A stretch of 25,290 nt of DNA, from positions 1-25,290 of the forward strand of contig USQL01000026.1 of assembly GCA_900556935.1 (NCBI GenBank), read 5' to 3'. Positions 15,984-25,290 of the stretch are shown here, one piece after another. Position 1 is the stretch's first letter. Each line of letters begins with the position of its first letter. Under the pieces are notes generated by a model, which saw nothing but the letters and a program-made list of their open reading frames with translations, did not search any database and was not told the origin of the DNA. The DNA comes from an uncultured Eubacteriales bacterium. Its GTDB lineage: Bacteria; Bacillota; Clostridia; Oscillospirales; Oscillospiraceae. A program made the position numbers and the translations under genes.

Positions 15984-17972
15984 TCATTTTCCCCGGGTAA
16001 GCGTCCCGGCGATGATCTCCAGCAGCTTTTGGGGCTCGATGGGCTTGGAGGCATAGGCATCCATGCCGGATTCAAAGGCGGCCTGGCGGTCTTCCTCAAA
16101 GGCGTTGGCCGTCATGGCGATGATGGGGGTTTTCGCTCGCTCCCCTTCCAGGGCCCGGATGGCCCGGGTAGCCTGGTAGCCGTTCATCCGGGGCATCTGG
16201 ATATCCATGAGAATGATATCGAAGTACCCTTCCGGCGCGGTTTTCAGCTTTTCCAGCGCAACGGCCCCGTTTTCCGCCATCTCCACCAGCAGTCCCGCGT
16301 CGGTCAGGATGGTTTCGGCAATCTCCGCGTTGAGGGTATTGTCCTCCGTCAGCAGAACCCGCTTGCCCTTCAATACCGTTTCCGAAGCCCGGGGCTTCTC
16401 CGTTTCCGGCAGCGCCTCGGCGGAAGCCAGCTCCAATGTCAGGTCCGCCACAAACCGGCTGCCCTTTCCGGGGCTGCTCTCCACCGCAATGGTGCCGCCC
16501 ATCAGGTCCAGGAAGGATTTTACAATTCTCAGCCCCAGTCCGGTGCCCATGATGCCGCTTTCCGAGGAGCTGCGCTCCCGGGAGAATGCCTCGAACAAAT
16601 GGGGAATGTATTCGGGGGCGATGCCGATACCCGTGTCCTCCACCGCCATGCGGTAGCGGCCAAAGCCCGGCCTGTCCGAAGGAGATTCCGAAAGGGTCAC
16701 GGTAATTTTTCCGCCCTGGGGGGTGTATTTTACCGCGTTGCTCAGAAGGTTCATGAGGATTTCCCGCACCTTCAGGGCATCGCAGTACGCCCAGGGGTGT
16801 TCCAACTGAATGTTGCGGGTTACCTGAAGCTGCTTCTGGGCAATCTCCCCTTCCAGGAGCACATCCATGGTGTCGTTCAGCTTCCGCAGGTCCCAGGGGG
16901 CGGGATGCAGGCTCTCCTTGCCGCTCTCGATGCGGGACACCTCCAAAACATTTCCAATCAGCGCCAGCAGGAACCGTCCCGCCTCCTTGAGCTTGCACAG
17001 ATAGGTTTCGCAGACCTCCTGCTCCCCCCAGTGGGCTTCCAGCAGGTTTGCGTAGCCGATAATGGCATTCATGGGGGTGCGCAGATCATGGGACATGGCA
17101 AACAGGAAGGAGGATTTTGCCCGGCTGCCCTCCTGGGCCTGATGCAGAGCCCGGCGCAGCATCATCATGTCCGAAACATCCAGGAAGGTGGTCAGTGCCG
17201 CCCGTTCTCCGGTGAGAATCCGGATGACCTTGGTCTTGGCCATCACATGGCATTCGTTGGGCAGGCCCTGATTGATGATGCACTCATAGTCCACCGCATC
17301 GTCTACATCCCGGAGCCCCTTCAGCTTTTCGATGGTTTCCGCGTCCGGGTAATAGACCTTTGACAAAGTGGTGCCCAAATGGCTCTGGGCATCCTCGATG
17401 CTGTTCAGGCCGAACATCCGCAGGGCATCGGCATTCATATGGATAATTTTGTGCACCGGCACGGTGTAGGCAAGCAGCCCGCAGTTCTGGGCATCCAGCA
17501 GCTCCCGATAGTAATCCTCCTGCCGGGCCTGCTCCTTGCGAAGCGTCAGGTTCTGCTCCGCCAGACGGCGCTCCCGCAGCCGCCCCTGCTCCAGGCGGAT
17601 GATATTGGAGATGTCCTGATGGGTGCCCACAATGCAGAAGGCGCTGTCATCCCTCCCCTGCCGGACACCGCCGCAGCGGACCACCATCTCCCCGGACTCC
17701 GGGTGGACATAGCGGTAGATAATCTCCGTGTGGATCTCCGTGATCTTTCCGATATAATCCTCAAACAGCGCCTTGTCCTCCGGGTGAAGCCGGGTATAAA
17801 ACAGCGCCAGACGCTCTTCCGGGCTCAGCGCCCCTGTTACACCCAGCAGCTCATCCATCAAATCGTCGGCAAACAGCCGCACCATTTTTCCGTTTTCAAA
17901 CTCCAGCCGCCACAGGCCGGTTCTTGTGGCTCGAAGGGTCGCCTGAATATCAATCTGTTCCTGTGTATCCAT
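15984..17972 (-). CDS. cytosolic hybrid sensor histidine kinase (PAS-PAS-HisKA-HATPase-REC)
   Basis: Signal-transduction kinase with attached receiver. Domains in order: PAS-like region about 10-125 (ends GTHQDIS), short coiled linker about 125-155, second PAS about 155-270, HisKA with phospho-acceptor His295 in MSHDLRTPMNAIIGY, HATPase with N-box NLLSNAVKYTP (408-418), G1 DTGIGI (446-451) and G2 GTGLGL (476-481), then a receiver with acidic pair Glu-Asp at 543-544, phospho-acceptor Asp590 (ILMDIQMP) and Lys643. No membrane segment is seen, so it should sense a cytosolic signal. ATG 17972 follows a GGGAGGA site; the ATG at 18029 lies at the transcription start and is rejected. No response regulator with an output domain is adjacent, so its target is unknown. 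Confidence 0.92.
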   Translation of the reverse strand: MDTQEQIDIQATLRATRTGLWRLEFENGKMVRLFADDLMDELLGVTGALSPEERLALFYTRLHPEDKALFEDYIGKITEIHTEIIYRYVHPESGEMVVRCGGVRQGRDDSAFCIVGTHQDISNIIRLEQGRLRERRLAEQNLTLRKEQARQEDYYRELLDAQNCGLLAYTVPVHKIIHMNADALRMFGLNSIEDAQSHLGTTLSKVYYPDAETIEKLKGLRDVDDAVDYECIINQGLPNECHVMAKTKVIRILTGERAALTTFLDVSDMMMLRRALHQAQEGSRAKSSFLFAMSHDLRTPMNAIIGYANLLEAHWGEQEVCETYLCKLKEAGRFLLALIGNVLEVSRIESGKESLHPAPWDLRKLNDTMDVLLEGEIAQKQLQVTRNIQLEHPWAYCDALKVREILMNLLSNAVKYTPQGGKITVTLSESPSDRPGFGRYRMAVEDTGIGIAPEYIPHLFEAFSRERSSSESGIMGTGLGLRIVKSFLDLMGGTIAVESSPGKGSRFVADLTLELASAEALPETEKPRASETVLKGKRVLLTEDNTLNAEIAETILTDAGLLVEMAENGAVALEKLKTAPEGYFDIILMDIQMPRMNGYQATRAIRALEGERAKTPIIAMTANAFEEDRQAAFESGMDAYASKPIEPQKLLEIIAGTLTRGK

Positions 17973-18030
17973 GGAAACGAATCCTCCCTCAACCGGACTG
18001 TCTTCCAGTCCCTTTCTTTTCCTATACATT

Positions 18031-18059
18031 ATTATATAGAATCCGCCCTAAAAAGTCCA
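18031..18059 (-). promoter_or_regulatory. promoter of the hybrid histidine kinase
   Basis: On the minus strand TGGACT (18059-18054), a 17-base spacer and a perfect TATAAT (18036-18031). The transcript would start near the ATG at 18029, which supports the downstream ATG 17972 as the real start. Confidence 0.75.
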
Positions 18060-18095
18060 GTGGTTATTCGTTGCCGGCAGGACAATCGCGCAGAC

Positions 18096-18129
18096 AAAAC
18101 CGACCCGGCGGAGGGTCCGTCGGGTCGGT
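18096..18129 (-). terminator. intrinsic terminator of ppdK
   Basis: A 14-bp stem with one G-U pair (ACCGACCCGGCGGA, 18099-18112, with 18116-18129), a 3-base loop, and TTTT on the minus-strand side. It lies 24 bases after the ppdK stop and just before the kinase promoter, so the two genes are separate units. Confidence 0.9.
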
Positions 18130-18153
18130 TCATTGCCAGATCGCTTGCGTTTT

Positions 18154-21015
<2,862 letters not shown>

Positions 21016-21035
21016 ACAATACCCCTTTCGCAAAA

Positions 21036-21060
21036 CGGGCAAATCGATATTTTTTGCCCG
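21036..21060 (-). promoter_or_regulatory. 5' UTR hairpin of ppdK
   Basis: A perfect 8-bp stem (CGGGCAAA / TTTGCCCG) with a 9-base loop in the leader shortly before the ribosome site. Likely stabilises the message; a regulatory switch cannot be excluded. Confidence 0.5.
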
Positions 21061-21095
21061 ATATTTACACATTTGAATTTTTCAAGTGCCAAAAT

Positions 21096-21124
21096 AGTAT
21101 ATCACGCTGGATGCACTTTTTCAA
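21096..21124 (-). promoter_or_regulatory. promoter of ppdK
   Basis: On the minus strand TTGAAA (21124-21119), a 17-base spacer and TATACT (21101-21096) with an extended TG. It lies about 80 bases before the ppdK ATG. Confidence 0.85.
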
Positions 21125-21217
21125 TAGCTTTTCCCATTTCCTGGGATTTTTCACAGTTTGTACAAATTTCACATTTTATTTTGTCAGAATCGCAAAAATC
21201 TATGTACAATCCCACAT

Positions 21218-21265
21218 AAAAAAAGCACCGCCGAAATAGGCAGCAACTTCCCTTTTCGGCGGTGC
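21218..21265 (-). terminator. intrinsic terminator after the DUF2284 gene
   Basis: A perfect 12-bp stem (GCACCGCCGAAA, 21225-21236, with 21254-21265) followed on the minus strand by seven T. It ends the phosphatase-DUF2284 unit 11 bases after its stop. Confidence 0.92.
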
Positions 21266-21275
21266 GTTTCTTTTC

Positions 21276-21818
21276 CTACTCTTCCCGAAACAGCAACAGG
21301 GATACCCAGGTAACCACATTCTGGCCATACTGGAATTCCAGGCCGTTTTCTTCCAGCGTCGGGATAATGTTGATTCCCTGGCTTTCCACGCAGGGGTGCA
21401 TTTTCTCCGGGAACCGGCAGGGCTTTCCGTCCAAAATGGCACAGCGGCCGCAGATGGCGCAGGCCTCCGTGGAGAGAATATAGGGCTCCACCCCGTTTTC
21501 CCGCAGAATCTCCCCTACCCGGTCCGTCAGCGCCTCATGGTCAGCCCGGGTAGCCAGCGTCGCCTGCATGTCAGAAATATCCGCTACCTCCGTCAGGCTG
21601 GAAATCAGCAGCCCCTTTTGATAGCTCAGGCACTTCTCCCTGCACTGCTCCACCGTCCCCACCCCCGGAGGACAGGCCCAGCTTTTGCCATACATGGCAC
21701 ATTCGTTCTGGCAGATGGACCGGACCCTATCGGAAAACTCCAGCCCCTTCGGGTCAATCCATGCGTAAATATACAACGGCAGCTCCGCCAGCTCCGCCTC
21801 TACCTTTTCGTAGTTCAT
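21276..21818 (-). CDS. DUF2284 family predicted metal-binding protein
   Basis: A 180-residue soluble protein of the DUF2284 family, whose function is not established. The family's cysteine pattern is visible: C36, C40 and SWACPPGVG (C49), C59 and C63, then ACAICGRCAILDGKPCRFPEKMHPCVES (C118 to C142) near the C-terminus. Such clusters suggest binding of Fe-S or another metal; this is inference. ATG 21818 overlaps the phosphatase stop by ATGA, and its GGAGGAA site lies inside the phosphatase gene, so the two are translationally coupled. It ends at a strong terminator. Confidence 0.88.
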   Translation of the reverse strand: MNYEKVEAELAELPLYIYAWIDPKGLEFSDRVRSICQNECAMYGKSWACPPGVGTVEQCREKCLSYQKGLLISSLTEVADISDMQATLATRADHEALTDRVGEILRENGVEPYILSTEACAICGRCAILDGKPCRFPEKMHPCVESQGINIIPTLEENGLEFQYGQNVVTWVSLLLFREE

Positions 21819-22246
21819 GTAAATTCCTCCAAAATCGCCCGGCAGCCCGCTAACAGGTCTTCATAGGTTTTCTCAAAATTCCCGGTATACCAGGGGTCTG
21901 CCACGTCCCTGGAAAGCAGGGGGCGAATTTTCTCCGGGTCCCGGGGAAGCATCCTTTCCAGATACCGCCGGTTGCTGCTGTCCATGTAATAGAGCCTGTC
22001 AAAATGCCGGTAGTCCGCCTCCGTCACCTGCCGCGCCCGGTGCTCCAAAACCTGTACACCGTGCTTTCCCAGCTCCCGCCGGGCAGGCGGATAGATTGGA
22101 TTGCCAATCTCCTCCCGGCTTACCGCCCCGGAGTCGATTTCAAACTGCCCCGCAAGCCCCGCCTTCTGAACAAGGTCCTGCAAAATACACTGCGCCATCA
22201 CGCTGCGGCAGATATTGCCGTGGCAGATAAATAAGATTTTTACCAT
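21815..22246 (-). CDS. low-molecular-weight protein-tyrosine phosphatase
   Basis: A cytosolic phosphatase of the LMW-PTP family, 143 residues (usual 140-160). The N-terminal P-loop CHGNICRS (8-15) carries the nucleophile Cys8 and Arg14, and the general-acid Asp is in ADPWYTGNFEKTYEDL near residue 117. Substrates of such bacterial enzymes include phosphotyrosine and, in some Firmicutes, phosphoarginine (YwlE type); which applies here is not evident. The ATG 22246 has only a weak site (AGTAGG, about 11 bases away). A TATAAT at 22257-22252 lies just five bases upstream, where mobile-element sequence seems to begin, so the native promoter may have been displaced. Confidence 0.92.
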   Translation of the reverse strand: MVKILFICHGNICRSVMAQCILQDLVQKAGLAGQFEIDSGAVSREEIGNPIYPPARRELGKHGVQVLEHRARQVTEADYRHFDRLYYMDSSNRRYLERMLPRDPEKIRPLLSRDVADPWYTGNFEKTYEDLLAGCRAILEEFT

Positions 22247-22361
22247 ACTAAATTATACCTACTTATACCAAAATATTCCCTATTTTCTGGGGATGTTCTT
22301 AAATGCGTGTTCTTTGCTCCGTGGTCTGGAAAAGCATATCTCGGCATAACTTTCCCGTCAA

Positions 22362-22413
22362 AAGTGGTAGCACCAGTGGTAAAATACCACTGGCATATGC
22401 AATTTACCACTTA
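22362..22413. repeat. clustered integrase arm-type sites near element end
   Basis: Four copies of GTGGTA in alternating orientation: AAGTGGTA (22362-22369), CCAGTGGTA (22373-22381), TACCACTGG (22385-22393) and TACCACTT (22405-22412). The inner pair forms a perfect 9-bp palindrome with an AAA centre. The minus-strand AGTGGTAAATT (22413-22403) differs by one base from the Tn916 DR-2 arm site as I recall it (AGTAGTAAATT). They lie immediately beyond the integrase stop, as DR-2 repeats do. Confidence 0.6.
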
Positions 22414-22418
22414 GCTTT

Positions 22419-23651
22419 TCATGCTCTTTTAATAGCTTTTTCTTGGGTACTTAGCCTGTTAAGCTCTTCTTTGGCAGCTTCCAAGCCCAAGTGTGTGTAG
22501 GTGTTCAAAGTGATACTAATATCTGAATGCCCCATCAGGTATTGAAGGACTTTCGGGTTCATACCACTTTTCGCCATATTGGAGCAGAAAGTGTGTCTGC
22601 ATACATGAGGGGTGATGGTCGGAAGTTGCACTTTGTATATGGAATTGTACTTCGTGACAATTCGCTTGAAGATGTGTTCCCAGTCCATCGCAACCATGGG
22701 ACGCAAGCCTTTTCGTGCTTTTTTATTCAGCCAGACAAAGCCTGTGTATCCATCCACCATAGGCTCCACCTGTGGTGGAACTCTGGACGTTACCACACGC
22801 TGGAAGCTCTCATATACTTCCTTTGCCATAGGTATCGTGCGTACACCACTTTCGGTCTTTGTGGTTTCCGCATACAGAGTGCCATCTTGCTTTCTTTGAA
22901 GCTGGTGGTCAATCAAAATCTCCTTCTTTTGGAAATCCACATCTGAAAGCGTCAGGCCGCAAAGCTCGGAGATACGAAGCCCTGTGTGAAGCAGAATGAA
23001 GATAGCATCATAGTACTCACAGAAATGCGGGTCTTCTTCAACAAAACTCAGGAATTTGCGTTCGTCGGCTCTACTGATTGCCTCCCGTGTATGGGAATCA
23101 TCCACAAGGACGGAGGCAAGCTGCCAGTCAAACGGATTCTTCCTTATAAGGTCATCGTCCACCGCCATCTGGAATGCTGGACGAAGTACACCTCTGACAG
23201 TGTGGATCGTGCTAAAACTTTTGCCATCTTTCTTCTGCATATCGATTAAGAAAAGTTTGGCATCGGAGAGTTTAATTGAGTCGATGCGCCGTCCTCCAAA
23301 TTCGGTTTGTCTCAGAACATTCAAAACCGTTTTATATCCAGCTTCCGTTGTTGGCTTTACGCCTGTTTTGGTAAGGATGTAGCGTTCGACTTGCTCTATG
23401 ACTGTCAAACCGCCACCAGCAGTATAAATGCCATCCAGCAAGTCCTTTTGAACTTGCTTTTCAAGCTCTCTCAGCGGTGCTTTGCTCCGTTTTCCAGCTG
23501 GTGGTTTGTCAGTGGCGACCAAGCACCAACTATATACAGAGTGCTTTTTACCATCGCTTCCAAAATAGCGGAACTCATAGCTGCCGTCTGTGCGCTGCCG
23601 TTCGTTGTCTCTCAGGATGCGCCCTTTTGTGTCTCTCCGTTTTTGGCTCAA
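22419..23651 (-). CDS. int: tyrosine-type integrase, Tn916/Tn1549 family
   Basis: Site-specific recombinase for element excision and integration. The N-terminal arm-binding domain SQKRRDTKGRILRDNERQRTDG closely resembles that of Tn916 Int, followed by a SAM-like core-binding domain (about 80-170) and the catalytic domain. Catalytic residues visible: Arg226 (TGLRISEL), Lys265 (TTKTESG), His349 and Arg352 (HVCRH), His375 (MGHSD) and nucleophile Tyr385 (NTYTH). I use the TTG at 23651 because AGGAAGG lies seven bases upstream and the protein then begins like Tn916 Int, with 410 residues (Tn916 Int about 405). A longer in-frame start at 23744 would add an unrelated N-terminus. It lies 89 bases after xis. 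Confidence 0.93.
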   Translation of the reverse strand: MSQKRRDTKGRILRDNERQRTDGSYEFRYFGSDGKKHSVYSWCLVATDKPPAGKRSKAPLRELEKQVQKDLLDGIYTAGGGLTVIEQVERYILTKTGVKPTTEAGYKTVLNVLRQTEFGGRRIDSIKLSDAKLFLIDMQKKDGKSFSTIHTVRGVLRPAFQMAVDDDLIRKNPFDWQLASVLVDDSHTREAISRADERKFLSFVEEDPHFCEYYDAIFILLHTGLRISELCGLTLSDVDFQKKEILIDHQLQRKQDGTLYAETTKTESGVRTIPMAKEVYESFQRVVTSRVPPQVEPMVDGYTGFVWLNKKARKGLRPMVAMDWEHIFKRIVTKYNSIYKVQLPTITPHVCRHTFCSNMAKSGMNPKVLQYLMGHSDISITLNTYTHLGLEAAKEELNRLSTQEKAIKRA

Positions 23652-23740
23652 AATAAACCTTCCTTTCTGCCTTGCCGAAGAGCCAAACATAAACATCACT
23701 ATTTTACCACACTCTTCAGCATATTTCCACTTTTTTACCA

Positions 23741-23980
23741 TCAAATTTGTGAAGTTCTCAAGATAAAATTTTCAAACGCTGGCCTGATAATCAGCAGCTT
23801 CACACCATGCTTTGTAAAAATACCATCGTCTTGGTGTTCCTCAGCCAATTTACGGATTTTCTTTTCCCCAATTTCAAAATAGGCGGCTGCCTCCTCTACA
23901 GTGAGACAAAATTTTTGACTAGGCATCAGACTCAACTTCTCTGACTGCTTCACTTCGCTTAACTTCTCATTTTCTTTCAT
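23741..23980 (-). CDS. xis: excisionase, Tn916 Xis family
   Basis: Small DNA-bending protein that directs the integrase towards excision. The segment LTVEEAAAYFEIGEKKIRKLAEEHQDDGIFTKHGVKLLIIRPAFENFI is the winged-helix excisionase fold and matches the Tn916 Xis pattern closely. The ATG at 23980 gives 79 residues, with AAAGGA about 11-12 bases upstream. An internal ATG (residue 20) would give about 60 residues, closer to Tn916 Xis (67), so the start is uncertain. Same strand and order as in Tn916 (xis then int). Confidence 0.85.
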   Translation of the reverse strand: MKENEKLSEVKQSEKLSLMPSQKFCLTVEEAAAYFEIGEKKIRKLAEEHQDDGIFTKHGVKLLIIRPAFENFILRTSQI

Positions 23981-24241
23981 AGCACCGTATATCCTTTCTT
24001 TGGTTTTTGATATACGTGCCGACTTGGCTCAAAAAGCGACAAATTATTTGTCCGTTATTATGACGAAATTTAATACGTACTTTTGTGCATATTTCATAAA
24101 TTTAATTGATATAGCGAGCAAATTCAACAAATTGATCGCTGCAAAATTCTACAGATGCACCCCCTCTTTCATCATAGAATTCCTTGAGATCTACTGGCTC
24201 TGGAGGTAGAATGTAACAATCACACTAGAGGAGGGAATCAC
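23981..24241. promoter_or_regulatory. divergent control region with 15-bp palindrome
   Basis: An AT-rich 261-base region between divergent xis-int and the AAA+ gene. It holds a perfect odd-centred palindrome GACAAATTATTTGTC (24038-24052), a candidate operator, and a direct repeat CAAATTCAACAAATT near 24118-24132. A near-consensus promoter was not found on either strand. The AAA+ gene has a GAGGAGGG site at 24229-24236. Confidence 0.45.
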
Positions 24242-25126
24242 ATGGCTATTGATGCTCATAAAGAGGTAAAAGAGTGGGTGGACACTGTAACCCCTGAGAT
24301 GCTGTACATGGACTTACGGCAAAAGGTATGGGGTCAAGACAAGGAAATACTGAAAGCAGCAACCCTTATTTTTGCATTCTTCTATAACCTAATCTACGGA
24401 AACGGAGAAAAGTACCACTTTTTAATTGAGGGTTCTTCTGGCTGCGGGAAAAGCACTTTTGCCCATGCGTTAAAAAGCGTGATTCCCTTTCCAGTTATCA
24501 TCGCTGATGCTTCACAGGTCACTGCCAGTGGCTACAAGGGTGCAGAGGCTTCTGCTCTTGTGGATGATGAAAGCCTCTTACAAGAGTGGTGCGGCTGCGG
24601 TATTATTATTCTTGATGAAATTGACAAGCTGATGCTTGGCCCAGATCAAGGCTACCACCGTTCGGCTCAGGAAAACTTTCTGAAGATGCTGGATGGAGAT
24701 ACCGTTATCTTGAAAGACGAGACCCATGTCAGTTGTGATAAGCTGCTATTTATCGGTATGGGTGCTTTCACAGAACAGCGGGAAAAGCGGAAAAACCCGC
24801 CTAGGTGCATTGGCTTTGACTGTGGCTGTGAATCTAAAGTATACCAGCCCCCATACCTTACCAAAGAGGAGCTGGTTCAGGCTGGGTGCAGTGAGCAGCT
24901 GCTAGGCCGCTTTATGACTGTGCTGCATTTCAAGCCACTAAGCCGAAAGGTGCTTGAAAGAGCCGTAAAAGAAGCTGTATCGGAAGTCACAAAGATCTGT
25001 GGGTATGTGCAGCTGTCAAACACCGAAGTCCGAACTATCATCCAGAAAGCTATGACTTCGGACTTTGGTTGCCGTAGTATTCGGTCAGCGGTTTGGGAAC
25101 GCTGCCTGGATCGGCTGTCTGCTTAA
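24242..25126 (+). CDS. ClpX-like AAA+ ATPase of mobile element
   Basis: A 294-residue AAA+ protein most like the ATPase core of ClpX. Visible: GQDKEILKAA (31-40), Walker A GSSGCGKST (64-72), IADASQVTASGYKG with a pore-1-like GYKG (97-100; ClpX has GYVG), Walker B IIILDEIDK (121-129), sensor-1 region LLFIGMGAF (168-176), an IGF tripeptide (190-192) at the place of the ClpP-docking loop, arginine finger GRF (Arg223) and sensor-2 GCRSIRS (276-282). The N-terminal zinc-binding domain is absent, and full ClpX is about 410-430 residues. Cysteines cluster at GFDCGCES (194, 196). It might unfold or remodel element proteins, with or without host ClpP; this is inference. ATG 24242 has GAGGAGGG upstream. 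Confidence 0.82.
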   Translation: MAIDAHKEVKEWVDTVTPEMLYMDLRQKVWGQDKEILKAATLIFAFFYNLIYGNGEKYHFLIEGSSGCGKSTFAHALKSVIPFPVIIADASQVTASGYKGAEASALVDDESLLQEWCGCGIIILDEIDKLMLGPDQGYHRSAQENFLKMLDGDTVILKDETHVSCDKLLFIGMGAFTEQREKRKNPPRCIGFDCGCESKVYQPPYLTKEELVQAGCSEQLLGRFMTVLHFKPLSRKVLERAVKEAVSEVTKICGYVQLSNTEVRTIIQKAMTSDFGCRSIRSAVWERCLDRLSA

Positions 25127-25148
25127 TAATATTGGCTAAGGTAATCTT

Positions 25149-25173
25149 ATGCCTACCAATCTACCCATGGGGA
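25149..25173 (+). CDS. start of a gene interrupted by a group II intron (putative)
   Basis: An ATG at 25149 lies 22 bases after the AAA+ stop with AAGG seven bases upstream, and reads MPTNLPMG before the inferred intron boundary at 25173/25174. It would be the next gene in the AAA+ operon, cut by an antisense intron. Only eight codons are visible, so it may be chance. Confidence 0.3.
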
Positions 25174-25290
25174 ATCGAGTAGGAGGGGCTGAATAGCCCC
25201 GACCTCTCACACCACCGTGCGTACCGTTCGGTACACGGCGGTTCAATCGCATAAGTGCAAGGACTCGTATCGGTCGAGGATGCTGTAGTA
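25174..25290 (-). ncRNA. 3' end of a group II intron (domains V and VI)
   Basis: On the minus strand, 25242-25211 folds as domain V: a 9-bp stem (ACCGCCGTG / CACGGTGGT), a 2-base CG bulge, then a TACC/GGTA stem capped by GAAC. It is followed by domain VI (25208-25174): GAGAGG pairs with CCT-CTC leaving one bulged A, the expected branch-point adenosine, around a GGGGCT/AGCCCC inner stem. The intron should end near 25174. The rest, including the 5' end, lies outside the window. Confidence 0.82.
25243..25290 (-). CDS. C-terminus of intron-encoded reverse transcriptase/maturase (partial)
   Basis: The minus-strand frame entering from the window edge reads YYSILDRYESLHLCD and stops with TGA at 25245-25243, touching domain V. 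The position directly upstream of domain V fits an intron-encoded protein. Only 15 residues are visible, so identity rests mainly on context. Confidence 0.6.
   Translation of the reverse strand, partial: YYSILDRYESLHLCD

Larger units (their letters stand above)
22260..25290. mobile_element. end of a Tn916/Tn1549-type integrative element (partial)
   Basis: From just upstream of the phosphatase start to the window end the DNA is clearly richer in A+T and has different codon use. It carries, in order from the presumed end, arm-like repeats, tyrosine integrase, excisionase and an AAA+ gene, the usual layout of the int/xis end of a Tn916-family element. The exact junction cannot be fixed with one end only; about 22250-22360 is likely. 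Conjugation and replication genes, if any, lie beyond the window. Confidence 0.7.

Noticed and set aside
22373..22393. Perfect CCAGTGGTA palindrome as an integrase terminator
   Set aside because: No U-tract follows on either strand, and the motif recurs nearby as in recombinase arm sites.
23652..23744. Extended N-terminus of the integrase from 23744
   Set aside because: The extra residues resemble no integrase, overlap the xis stop, and a ribosome site precisely precedes the TTG at 23651.

Overview
The window reads as the chromosome of a GC-rich anaerobic Firmicute, most likely a gut Clostridia member near Oscillospiraceae. This is inferred from strong AGGAGG ribosome sites, sigma-A type promoters, many intrinsic terminators, TAXI-TRAP and Opp uptake systems, and a PPi-type pyruvate phosphate dikinase. 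Genus and species cannot be fixed from the sequence alone. No rRNA, tRNA or CRISPR array was seen.

Left part (1-7.5 kb): the end of a sugar-type ABC permease operon (minus strand), then a two-gene TAXI-TRAP transporter (receptor plus fused 4TM/12TM permease, minus strand) under a clear promoter. Divergent from it is a UraA-type uracil permease (plus strand). Its short leader holds a promoter, an intrinsic terminator and a 21-codon leader ORF overlapping the uraA start, which looks like a translation-coupled attenuator. A shared bidirectional terminator separates uraA from a membrane-anchored protein that resembles a degenerate ApbE.

Middle part (7.5-21.3 kb, all minus strand): a five-gene oligopeptide/dipeptide ABC operon (binding protein, B, C, D, F). 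Three of its components are enlarged: an extracytoplasmic domain of about 270 residues in OppB, a coiled-coil insert of about 230 residues inside the OppD ATPase, and a two-helix membrane tail on OppF. A MITE-like inverted repeat and a perfect 13-bp hairpin lie between the binding protein and OppB. Upstream come a cytosolic PAS-PAS hybrid histidine kinase with its own promoter, and a pyruvate phosphate dikinase carrying an extra Ala/Lys/Glu-rich C-terminal tail of about 75 residues. Three genes here and to the left (TAXI receptor, OppA, PPDK) share the same 5' layout: a promoter with a 17-bp spacer, then a perfect 8-9 bp hairpin shortly before the ribosome site.

Right part (21.3-25.3 kb): a DUF2284 protein and a low-molecular-weight protein-tyrosine phosphatase overlap as an ATGA pair. 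Directly upstream of the phosphatase start the base composition drops and a Tn916/Tn1549-type integrative element begins: clustered GTGGTA arm-like repeats, integrase, excisionase, a small ClpX-like AAA+ ATPase, and a group II intron (3' end only, opposite strand). The intron seems to interrupt the gene following the ATPase. The rest of the element lies beyond the window.
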